A stretch of 6,391 bases of DNA from an uncultured Bacilli bacterium. Lineage in GTDB: Bacteria > Bacillota_I > Bacilli_A > RF39 > UBA660. The translations under genes were made by a program, and so were the position numbers. How positions within the stretch are numbered: the first letter of the stretch is position 1; the number at the start of each line of letters is the position of its first letter. Below the pieces are notes generated by a model. It worked only from the letters and a program-made list of their open reading frames with translations, was not told where the DNA came from and did not search any database. Below, piece after piece: positions 1 to 5,965 of this stretch. Location: positions 1 to 6,391 of the forward strand of contig CAKOOU010000044.1 in assembly GCA_934098455.1 (NCBI GenBank). Direction: 5' to 3'.

Positions 1-83
1 ATGGGCCTATAACCCTATATTTATTAAAACATAGCATATATAAAATATTTGTCGAACACACAAAAAAATCATATTTTTCTTCT

Positions 84-114
84 TTTATACCCCCCCCCCC
101 GAACAAATTTTCGA
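84..114 (-). promoter_or_regulatory. Possible promoter with a G-tract spacer
   Basis: On the minus strand, TATAAA (84-89) follows the G11 run immediately. TCGAAA (109-114), a 4/6 match to TTGACA, lies 19 bases upstream of it, so the run occupies most of the spacer. Losing two G residues would give the ideal 17-base spacing. An alternative -35-like word, TTGTTC (101-106), would leave only an 11-base spacer. The target would be a gene beyond position 1, which cannot be seen. This is a hypothesis, because promoter-like hexamers are frequent in AT-rich DNA. Confidence 0.25.
90..100. repeat. Homopolymer tract C11 (G11 on the minus strand)
   Basis: Eleven consecutive C residues stand in otherwise very AT-rich DNA. 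A run this long is not expected by chance at this base composition. Runs of this length are prone to slipped-strand changes, and in other bacteria they switch genes on and off when placed in promoters or reading frames. Here the run is in no open frame that I can support. On the minus strand it directly precedes a TATAAA hexamer. A sequencing or assembly length error is also possible. Confidence 0.9.
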
Positions 115-228
115 GGTCGGAGGAGAAGTTATACAGTCTTATTTAATCTTTTTTATGAATAGAAAACTTTTCTTGTAGTTGCGAATTATTTTGTACATTA
201 CGCTTTACTACCTTAATAAAACTATATC

Positions 229-257
229 AAAAAAAGTACTATTTATCAAGTACTTTT
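229..257 (-). terminator. Rho-independent terminator of the VTT-rmuC unit
   Basis: About 25 bases past the rmuC stop, the minus-strand RNA can form a perfect 9-bp stem, AAAAGUACU (249-257) with AGUACUUUU (232-240), around an 8-base loop. The U-tract continues to position 229. The stem is AT-rich, as expected in this genome. The arms nearly match those of the hairpins at 1951-1980 and 5917-5956. Confidence 0.8.
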
Positions 258-282
258 AATTAATTTTGATAGAGATAATTTT

Positions 283-1353
283 TTATTCACCTTTTTCTTC
301 TATTAATACTTTTTCTACATTTACACTATTAATAGCATCAAATCTTTTTGTAATTTTTTCAGTGGTTGTATGTATATCTTTTACGTCTTTACTTACAGTA
401 TCAATACTTCTTGATAATTTATCCCATCTATCTTTATACCTATCAAATTCTATTCCTAATTTATTTAATTCAGTATGTATTACTTTAGCATATTTATCTC
501 TTTCCATATTTTTTAATATCATACTTATTATAGTTAAAGTGCTCATAAGAGTTGTTGGACTAGTTATCCATACTTTAGACTGATAACTGTATTTTACTAA
601 ATCTGGATGATATGCATTTATTTCAGCAAATATAGCCTCTGCTGGTAAAAACATAATTGCTTCAGCACTAGTTACACCTGGTACTATATATTTTGTTCTT
701 ATTGCATCAATATGTTTTTTTACATCTGCTTTAAATAATTTTGTAGCAGTTTCTCTTTCTACATTACTTAATGTCTTATCTGTCATTCTTCTATAATTTT
801 CTAAAGGAAATTTACTATCTATGCATATAGTACCTAATGGCTCTGGTGCAAATAAAATAGCATCGCTTATATATCCATTTCCTAAACTATACTGTGTTTG
901 ATATATTTTATCGTTCTTGCCAAATACACTATCTAATATGTAATTTAGGTTTGTTTCTCCAAATATTCCTCTAGTTTTTTTATCTGTTAAAACACTTTGT
1001 AAACTTACTATTTCTCCACTTAAACTATCTATTTTCTTTTGAGCTTCATCTATTTTACTTAATCTTTCTAATATATTAGTAAAAGTTTTATTAGTTTTTT
1101 CAAAGTTGACTTCAAGTCTTTCATTAACTTTATCATTAATATTATTTAATCTATTAATAATAGTTTCATTTAATTTATTAAAATCTTCATTAACAACTCT
1201 TGAAAAATTAAATTTAAACTCTCCTAATTCTTTAGTTAAATCTGTTTCTAATTTACCTAATCTTTCTACAGTATCATTATTATTCTTTTTAAATAATAAT
1301 ATTATATTTAATACAATATTAACACTGACTATTCCTATTACAACATATATCAT
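283..1353 (-). CDS. rmuC: RmuC family DNA recombination protein
   Basis: This is a 356-residue RmuC homologue. Family members limit DNA rearrangements such as inversions at short inverted repeats, and are predicted to carry a PD-(D/E)XK-type nuclease fold. The N-terminus is a membrane anchor (about residues 3-21). A charged coiled-coil-like region follows (about 25-125), then the RmuC domain (about 127-335). Recognisable family motifs are RGIFGE (128-133), D164 followed by CIDSKFPLENY (177-187, with D179 and K181 as likely active-site residues), FLPAEAIFAEI (235-245) and VWITSPTTLMSTL (261-273). The ATG start overlaps the upstream VTT gene stop as ATGA, and a GAGAAGG site precedes it at good spacing, so the two genes should be co-transcribed and perhaps translationally coupled. 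The protein is shorter than E. coli RmuC, mainly in the coiled coil, and appears intact. The family call is secure; the biochemical activity is poorly defined across the family. Confidence 0.95.
   Translation of the reverse strand: MIYVVIGIVSVNIVLNIILLFKKNNNDTVERLGKLETDLTKELGEFKFNFSRVVNEDFNKLNETIINRLNNINDKVNERLEVNFEKTNKTFTNILERLSKIDEAQKKIDSLSGEIVSLQSVLTDKKTRGIFGETNLNYILDSVFGKNDKIYQTQYSLGNGYISDAILFAPEPLGTICIDSKFPLENYRRMTDKTLSNVERETATKLFKADVKKHIDAIRTKYIVPGVTSAEAIMFLPAEAIFAEINAYHPDLVKYSYQSKVWITSPTTLMSTLTIISMILKNMERDKYAKVIHTELNKLGIEFDRYKDRWDKLSRSIDTVSKDVKDIHTTTEKITKRFDAINSVNVEKVLIEEKGE
1350..1353 (-). promoter_or_regulatory. ATGA stop/start overlap coupling the VTT gene to rmuC
   Basis: The TGA stop of the membrane protein gene and the ATG of rmuC share four bases. 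This overlap usually accompanies translational coupling. It also shows that TGA serves as a stop codon, because the frame ends exactly at a start with its own ribosome binding site (GAGAAGG). Confidence 0.85.
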
Positions 1354-1928
1354 TCTATACCTTCTCTCTTACTCACTAATTTACTTATTATGAAACATAT
1401 AATTAACATAAATATTATATATACTAAATTTATTGGATTTTTGAAACTATTTATTAAGCTAGTACCAATAAATCCCCAAAATATTATAAGAAAAACTTTA
1501 CCTATCATAAGTGAATATAAATACTTTTTAAAATCCATATTTACTAATCCAGCTGCTATATTTACTAAAAAAGCTGGTGTAAATGGTATTGCAATTATTA
1601 GACATAAATTATTAAATTTTATCTTTTTTATTCTAGATTTTAATTTATTTAATTTTTTTAAATCTTTTTTATTAATAAAATTATCAAATTTATATCTAAG
1701 TTTACTATTAAATATCTTATATGACATTATACAACCTAGTATTGTAAATACATAACTTATTATAAATCCAATAAGTGGGCCAAATTTATAAAATAATAAT
1801 GTTATGAATACACTTAATGGTAGTGCTGGTACTATTGATTCTATTAGTATTAAAAAACAAGATAATACGTACCCCCATATTCCAATACTTAATAAAAAAT
1901 TAGTTAACCATATATCTATATTTTTCAT
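1350..1928 (-). CDS. VTT-domain (DedA/TVP38 superfamily) membrane protein
   Basis: This is a 192-residue integral membrane protein with about five hydrophobic segments (roughly residues 12-35, 40-70, 104-128, 136-158 and 165-184) and a basic cytoplasmic-looking stretch at 76-104. Two features point to the VTT/SNARE-associated superfamily (Pfam PF09335): an N-terminal acidic and proline re-entrant motif (E30, P34, P37), and the block IPFTPAFLVNIAAGL (114-128). Some bacterial DedA relatives recycle undecaprenyl phosphate across the membrane, and eukaryotic relatives scramble lipids. The substrate here is unknown. I chose ATG at 1926-1928. An in-frame TTG at 1950-1952 would add eight residues, but it lies against the U-tract of the topA terminator. 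A weak GTGAT site precedes the chosen ATG. The gene ends with TGA, sharing ATGA with the rmuC start. Confidence 0.8.
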   Translation of the reverse strand: MKNIDIWLTNFLLSIGIWGYVLSCFLILIESIVPALPLSVFITLLFYKFGPLIGFIISYVFTILGCIMSYKIFNSKLRYKFDNFINKKDLKKLNKLKSRIKKIKFNNLCLIIAIPFTPAFLVNIAAGLVNMDFKKYLYSLMIGKVFLIIFWGFIGTSLINSFKNPINLVYIIFMLIICFIISKLVSKREGIE

Positions 1929-1943
1929 ATCTATCACTATTTT

Positions 1944-1972
1944 ATTATACAAAAAAAAGTACTATCTTTCTA
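1944..1972 (-). promoter_or_regulatory. Candidate promoter of the VTT-rmuC operon
   Basis: A perfect TATAAT (1944-1949) lies 17 bases downstream of TAGAAA (1967-1972), a 4/6 match to TTGACA. The predicted transcription start near 1937 would leave only about nine bases before the ATG at 1928. The -35 and spacer coincide with the topA terminator hairpin. The alternative is that this operon depends on read-through from topA. Confidence 0.4.
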
Positions 1973-1980
1973 GTACCTTT
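1951..1980 (-). terminator. Rho-independent terminator overlapping the topA stop codon
   Basis: The minus-strand RNA forms a 10-bp stem pairing 1971-1980 with 1955-1964, with one G-U pair. The loop is GAAAGA and the U-tract is U8 (1951-1958). The 5' arm begins inside the topA stop codon (1979-1981), so the hairpin starts with no spacer, and a ribosome at the stop codon could hinder its folding. Confidence 0.75.
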
Positions 1981-4003
1981 AATCATTTTTTTCATAATCA
2001 CAATTAGAACATTTAATTGTACCATTTTTATCTACTAATAAATTTTTACATTCTGGACATAATTCCCCAGTAGGTATATACCAGGTTGCAGTTTTACATT
2101 TAGGATAATTATTACATCCATAGAATATTTTATTTCTTTTTGTAGTTTTTTCTATTATTTTTCCTTTTTTACAAATAGGACAATCACATATTTCTTTTAA
2201 AACTTTTTCTTCTTTTTTTATGTATTTACATTCTGGATAATTACTACAAGCAGTAAATTCTCCATATCTTCCTTTTCTTATGACTAAATCACTTCCACAT
2301 TCTGGACATTTTTCACCAGTAAGTGTTGGTGCTTTTTTTTCCATATCAGTAAATGCTTTTTCTACTAATGGTTCAAAGTCATTATAAAAATCTTTTAATA
2401 CTTTTATGTTATTGATTTTATCTTCTGCAATTAGGTCTAATTCGTTTTCCATATTAGCAGTATATTCAACATTTATAATATTAGAAAAGAATTCTTGTAA
2501 TTTATCTGTTGTTTCTATACCAATTTCTGTAGGATAAAACTTCTTTTCTTTGATTGTTACATATGCACGTTCTTTTAATGTTTCCATAGTTTTTGCATAA
2601 GTAGAGGGTCTTCCTATACCTAAACTTTCCATTTCTTTGATTAAAGAAGCTTCTGTATATCGAGCAACTGGTTTTGTAAAATGTTGTTCTTTATTTATTT
2701 CATTAGAAATTAATTTATCTCCAACTTTTAAATTAGGTAATTCAACATCTTCGCTATTTATAAAATCTTTATATACTTTCATGTATCCATCAAATGTAGT
2801 TATTTGACCTGTAGTTTTAAATAAGTAATTATTATTGTTAAGTATAATACTTGTTTGTTTAACTTTTGCATCTTTCATTAAACTTGCTAAAGCACGATAA
2901 TATATAATACTATAAACTTTATATTCGTCAGGTGTTAGATATTTTTTTATACTATCTGGAGTTCTATTAATACTTGTAGGTCTTATAGCTTCATGTGCAT
3001 CTTGTACATTTTCTTTCTTTTTAGCTATTTTAACATTTCCAACATATGATTCTCCAAATTCTTTTTTTATGTATTCTAAAGTATCTTTCACAAATACATC
3101 AGAAAGTCTTGTAGAGTCTGTTCTCATGTAACTTATCAAACCGACAGTTTCATTACCAACATCTTTTCCTTCATATAGTTTTTGAGCTATACTCATTGTT
3201 TTTGATGAGCCGAAATTATATTTAGTAGAACATGCTTGTTGTAAAGTACTTGTTGTAAATGGCATTACACCTTTTTTATTTTTTTCTTTAGTTTCTATAT
3301 TAGATACAATGAATTCATTTGTATGTTCATTTAATACTTTATCAGTTTCTTCTTCTGTTTTTAATTCTATTTTTTTATCATTATATTTTTCTAAATTACT
3401 TTCTAAATTATCAAATATCGCTTTTATTGTCCAATATTCTTCTGGAATAAATGCTTCTATTTCTCTTTCTCTATCAACTATTAATTTTAATGCAACACTC
3501 TGTACACGTCCTGCAGATTTACCACCTGTTTTTGATTGCATAAGTTTTGATAATCTAAAACCTATAATTCTATCTAATATTCTTCTAGTTTCTTGACTTT
3601 TTACTAAACTATAATCTATTTTTCTTGGATGTTTTATTGCTTCTTTAACAGCAGGTTCTGTAATTTCATTAAATAATATTCTTTCATATTGATTATCTTT
3701 TAAACCAATTGAATCATATAAATGCCAACTTATTGCTTCTCCCTCTCTATCTGGGTCAGTTGCAAGATATATTAATTCTGCACTTTTAGCATCCTTTTTT
3801 AATTCATTAATTATTTTTTTCTTACCTGTTATTGGAATATAATTAGGTGCAAAATCGTTATCAACATCGACACCTAATCCAAATTTGCCACTTGTTGATA
3901 AATCTCTTACATGTCCTTTACTTGATACTACTTTATAGTTACTACCTAAATATTTTCCAATAGTTTTTGTTTTACTAGGGGATTCGACTATTACAAGTTT
4001 CAT
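1979..4003 (-). CDS. topA: DNA topoisomerase I (type IA)
   Basis: This 674-residue enzyme relaxes negative supercoils by transient cleavage of one DNA strand. The Toprim domain opens with MKLVIVESPSK (E7 catalytic) and holds the acidic triad in TDPDREGE (D83, D85, E87). SAGRVQSVAL (163-172), the active-site tyrosine Y292 in ISYMRTDST with R294 beside it, HEAIRPT (337-343) and LGIGRPSTYA (461-470) follow in the usual order. The C-terminus carries three four-cysteine zinc ribbons: C566/C569/C586/C592, C608/C611/C630/C636 and C649/C652/C665/C668. This arrangement is common in bacterial TopA. The length is normal and no key residue is missing. The start is supported by an AAAGGAG site (4012-4018) eight bases before the ATG. 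The enzyme is nucleoid-associated and generally essential or near-essential. Neighbouring argS is functionally unrelated and appears to be transcribed separately. Confidence 0.97.
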   Translation of the reverse strand: MKLVIVESPSKTKTIGKYLGSNYKVVSSKGHVRDLSTSGKFGLGVDVDNDFAPNYIPITGKKKIINELKKDAKSAELIYLATDPDREGEAISWHLYDSIGLKDNQYERILFNEITEPAVKEAIKHPRKIDYSLVKSQETRRILDRIIGFRLSKLMQSKTGGKSAGRVQSVALKLIVDREREIEAFIPEEYWTIKAIFDNLESNLEKYNDKKIELKTEEETDKVLNEHTNEFIVSNIETKEKNKKGVMPFTTSTLQQACSTKYNFGSSKTMSIAQKLYEGKDVGNETVGLISYMRTDSTRLSDVFVKDTLEYIKKEFGESYVGNVKIAKKKENVQDAHEAIRPTSINRTPDSIKKYLTPDEYKVYSIIYYRALASLMKDAKVKQTSIILNNNNYLFKTTGQITTFDGYMKVYKDFINSEDVELPNLKVGDKLISNEINKEQHFTKPVARYTEASLIKEMESLGIGRPSTYAKTMETLKERAYVTIKEKKFYPTEIGIETTDKLQEFFSNIINVEYTANMENELDLIAEDKINNIKVLKDFYNDFEPLVEKAFTDMEKKAPTLTGEKCPECGSDLVIRKGRYGEFTACSNYPECKYIKKEEKVLKEICDCPICKKGKIIEKTTKRNKIFYGCNNYPKCKTATWYIPTGELCPECKNLLVDKNGTIKCSNCDYEKND

Positions 4004-4029
4004 TTATAAAACTCCTTTCAACTTATATA

Positions 4030-4058
4030 ATAATATAATTAATTAGAAAAAAAATCAA
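4030..4058 (-). promoter_or_regulatory. Candidate sigma-A promoter of topA
   Basis: TTGATT (4053-4058) is followed after 17 bases by TATTAT (4030-4035). Transcription would start near 4023, giving a leader of about 20 bases that contains the AAAGGAG site. The -35 hexamer lies in the 3' arm of the argS terminator. Spacing and hexamers are good, but AT-rich DNA yields such matches easily. Confidence 0.5.
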
Positions 4059-4080
4059 CTATATTTTTTATAGCTAATTT
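4047..4080 (-). terminator. Rho-independent terminator of argS
   Basis: About 35 bases past the argS stop, the minus-strand RNA forms a stem of about 11 bp with two G-U pairs, pairing 4069-4079 with 4053-4063. The loop is five A residues, and U8 (4047-4054) covers the end of the stem and continues past it. Its arms differ from the AAAAGTACT arms of the other three terminators in the window. Confidence 0.65.
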
Positions 4081-4114
4081 ATTTTTATAGAAATATTAAT
4101 TTAAAAATATTAAA

Positions 4115-5854
4115 TTATATTTCATTAGGTACATTAATTCCTAGTATATTTAGTAAGTATACATTAGTATCATAAACTATTTTAGTTAATGCTAAGTAAC
4201 TTTCTTTTTTATCTAATTCAATTTCTTTTCTTACATTTACGTTAGAATAGAATGCATTATAACTATTTGTTAGTTTGTATAAGTACTCACATATTTCATT
4301 TAAACTTCTTTCTTTAAAAGATTTTTCCATAACACTTCTTAGGTTTAGTAAATTTAAAATAATATTTCTTTCTTCTTTATAACTAATTCTATAATATTTT
4401 TTAGGTTTTAATCTAACTTTTTTTAATAATGATTTCATTCTTACTGTATTATATACAAGATATGGTCCTGTTTTACCATTAATATCACTAAATTTTATTG
4501 GATCAAATATGTAATCAGTACTTCTATTAGGTAATAAATCACCATATTTGATAGCAGCCAAAGCTAAGTTTAATGCTACTTCATCTTTTTTTTCTTCTTT
4601 TATATTATCTTTTATAACTTTTCTTGTTTCATTTTTAACTATTTCAATTAAGTTATTTAGACTCATTACTCCACCATCACGAGTTTTAAAAGGTTTTCCA
4701 TCTGGGCCATTCATTGTACCAAAGCCATACCATTCTAAATCTATTTCTTTAGGAATAATATTAGTTTTGTAAGCTGCTCTAAATGCTTCTATAAAATGTA
4801 ACTCTTGTCTAATATCTGTTAAGTAAATCATTTTATCAAATTTATATTTTTTTCTTCTTGAATATAGTGTTGCTAATTCAGTTGTATCATATAGAATTCC
4901 ACCATTGCTTTTAATTAATATAACAGGAGGAATTTCTCTAGTATCGCTTTCTTCTTTTACATTAATAACAGTTGCACCATTACTAATTTCAGTATAATTA
5001 TTACTTATTAAATAATCTAATAATGGCTTAACATATGGGTCTGCATCATATTCGCCTTCCCACAAATCAAATGTACATCCTAATAATTTGTACACTCTTT
5101 TTATGTCATTAACACTTAAAGTATAAAATGTTTTCCATAAATCATAAATACCTTTTTCTCTATTTTGTAGTCTATTAGTAAATTCTCTTGCTTCTTCTAA
5201 ATAAGCTTCATCTTCTTTTGCTTTTGCACTAGCATAAGGGTATATTTCATTAAGTTCTTCTAATTTAATTGGACATTCTTTAGGATATTCTCCTTGATAA
5301 TTTTTATCAAAAAAGCATAATTCTGGATATCTTTTAGATAGTTCGCATATTATAAGGCCCATAGGTCTACCCCAGTCACCTAAATGAACATCACTAATTG
5401 TTTTATATCCAACAGCCTCACATAATCTTTTTATTGCTTCACCAATATTGGGGCTTCTTAGATGGCCAGCATGTAATTCTTTAGCAACATTTGCTCCTCC
5501 ATAGTCTAAAAAAATAGTTTCTTTAGTGTCTATTCTATAAGTATTTACACTAAAATCATTAAATATTTCGTTCATGTAATCTATTAATGTTTCATCACTA
5601 AGTGTCATATTGATAAATCCTGGCCCAGCAATATCAACATTTTTAAATAAATGAGTAATATATAATTCATTTACAATTTCATTAGCTACATTAAGAGGAC
5701 TTTTTTTATATTTAGCACCTATTTTCATACAACCATTATATTGATAATCACCTAAATCTGGCCTATTTGATACACTTATTTCTGCTTTACCTTCATAGCC
5801 TAATCTGTTTATTATTTTAGTTAGTTCATTTTCTAGTTTAACAATTATATTCAT
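4115..5854 (-). CDS. argS: Arginine--tRNA ligase
   Basis: This 579-residue class I synthetase charges tRNA-Arg with arginine in the cytoplasm. The N-terminal ArgRS-specific domain (about 1-85) includes the typical RPDLGDYQYN stretch (31-40). The catalytic core has the HIGH-type signature as HAGHLRS (128-134) within ANVAKELHAGH, then DVHLGDWGRPMG (155-166). A KMSKS-equivalent loop, GKPFKTRDGG (386-395), is of the E. coli-like type that lacks a canonical KMSKS. The C-terminal DALR anticodon-binding domain (about 455-579) starts at GKTGPYLVYNTVR. Length and domain order are normal. The ATG is preceded by GAAAGGA (5861-5867). The leader is short, and no T-box is present, although T-boxes control many aminoacyl-tRNA synthetase genes in Bacillota. 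An extended -10 promoter with an overlapping palindrome lies just upstream. Confidence 0.97.
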   Translation of the reverse strand: MNIIVKLENELTKIINRLGYEGKAEISVSNRPDLGDYQYNGCMKIGAKYKKSPLNVANEIVNELYITHLFKNVDIAGPGFINMTLSDETLIDYMNEIFNDFSVNTYRIDTKETIFLDYGGANVAKELHAGHLRSPNIGEAIKRLCEAVGYKTISDVHLGDWGRPMGLIICELSKRYPELCFFDKNYQGEYPKECPIKLEELNEIYPYASAKAKEDEAYLEEAREFTNRLQNREKGIYDLWKTFYTLSVNDIKRVYKLLGCTFDLWEGEYDADPYVKPLLDYLISNNYTEISNGATVINVKEESDTREIPPVILIKSNGGILYDTTELATLYSRRKKYKFDKMIYLTDIRQELHFIEAFRAAYKTNIIPKEIDLEWYGFGTMNGPDGKPFKTRDGGVMSLNNLIEIVKNETRKVIKDNIKEEKKDEVALNLALAAIKYGDLLPNRSTDYIFDPIKFSDINGKTGPYLVYNTVRMKSLLKKVRLKPKKYYRISYKEERNIILNLLNLRSVMEKSFKERSLNEICEYLYKLTNSYNAFYSNVNVRKEIELDKKESYLALTKIVYDTNVYLLNILGINVPNEI

Positions 5855-5880
5855 AAAATTTCCTTTCTAAAAAATTAATT

Positions 5881-5904
5881 TAGTAATGATATTATATCAT
5901 ACTA
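5881..5904. promoter_or_regulatory. Palindrome centred on the argS -10 box
   Basis: ATGATAT-T-ATATCAT (5886-5900) is a perfect 7+1+7 inverted repeat spanning the -10 element. The dyad extends outward as TAGT (5881-5884) with ACTA (5901-5904) if one base (5885) is bulged. It could be an operator. In DNA this AT-rich, a 7-bp dyad may also be a chance product of the TATAAT box. Confidence 0.3.
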
Positions 5905-5919
5905 TCTTAATATTTTAAA
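5891..5919 (-). promoter_or_regulatory. Extended -10 promoter of argS
   Basis: The minus strand carries TGATATAAT (5891-5899), a perfect TGn-TATAAT extended -10. TTTAAA (5914-5919), a 4/6 match to TTGACA, lies 17 bases upstream. Transcription would start near 5884, about 30 bases before the ATG and upstream of the GAAAGGA site. The weak -35 overlaps the U-tract of the preceding terminator. Confidence 0.6.
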
Positions 5920-5956
5920 AAAAAGTATTATAATTTATTAAATATAGTACTTTTTT
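5917..5956 (-). terminator. Rho-independent terminator of the Rpn-family gene
   Basis: Ten bases past the stop codon, the minus-strand RNA can pair 5948-5956 (AAAAAAGUA) with 5919-5927 over 9 bp. After one mismatch, four more pairs follow around a 10-base loop, and U8 (5917-5924) covers the end of the stem. The plus strand also ends in T6, so weak bidirectional action is conceivable. The core arms resemble those at 229-257 and 1951-1980. Confidence 0.6.
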
Positions 5957-5965
5957 GGACATTCT

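Larger units (their letters stand above)
1..228. other. Intergenic region without a convincing gene
   Basis: This stretch lies beyond the rmuC terminator, and no reading frame in it is long or recognisable. Its composition differs from the rest of the window. It has a C11 tract, a G/A-rich patch at 112-128, CG-containing words such as gtcgaac, tcgagg and gcgaat, and a GGG/CCC pair near positions 3-15. A weak imperfect inverted repeat pairs 181-186 with 197-203, with one bulged base. I could not match the stretch to tRNA, tmRNA, SRP RNA or RNase P RNA. It may be the 5' control region of a minus-strand gene to the left of the window, or a decayed or repeated intergenic element. Confidence 0.5.

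Noticed and set aside
50..57. GTCGAACA as a tRNA T-loop remnant
   Set aside because: There are no flanking complementary stems, no CCA end and no other tRNA arms on either strand.
7..72. 21-codon hydrophobic minus-strand frame just downstream of the G tract
   Set aside because: It has no good ribosome binding site. The start would fall about five bases after the predicted transcription start, and the product resembles random AT-rich translation.
139..198. 19-codon minus-strand frame starting at ATG 196-198
   Set aside because: It is too short to support. The AAGG-like site is too far from the ATG, and codons such as CGC, AAC and TAC are unlike those of the neighbouring genes.
266..583. Plus-strand open frame opposite rmuC; similar frames opposite the other genes (1106-1393, 1390-1755, 3309-3596, 4548-4772, 6062-6323)
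   Set aside because: All lie antisense to well-supported minus-strand genes, and all give hydrophobic or Ser/Leu/Phe-rich products, as expected from reverse-reading AT-rich coding DNA. None resembles a known family.
1350..1352. TGA read as tryptophan (Mycoplasma-type code)
   Set aside because: The VTT gene ends at this TGA exactly where rmuC begins with its own ribosome binding site, and tryptophans in the other genes are encoded by TGG without in-frame TGA.
1929..1952. TTG start at 1950-1952 for the VTT protein
   Set aside because: It would lie directly at the U-tract of the topA terminator and has no separate ribosome binding site. The extra eight residues add no conserved feature, so the ATG at 1926-1928 is preferred.
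5855..5965. T-box riboswitch before argS
   Set aside because: The predicted leader is only about 30 bases. No T-box sequence, specifier stem or antiterminator could be found; the hairpin present belongs to the upstream gene's end.
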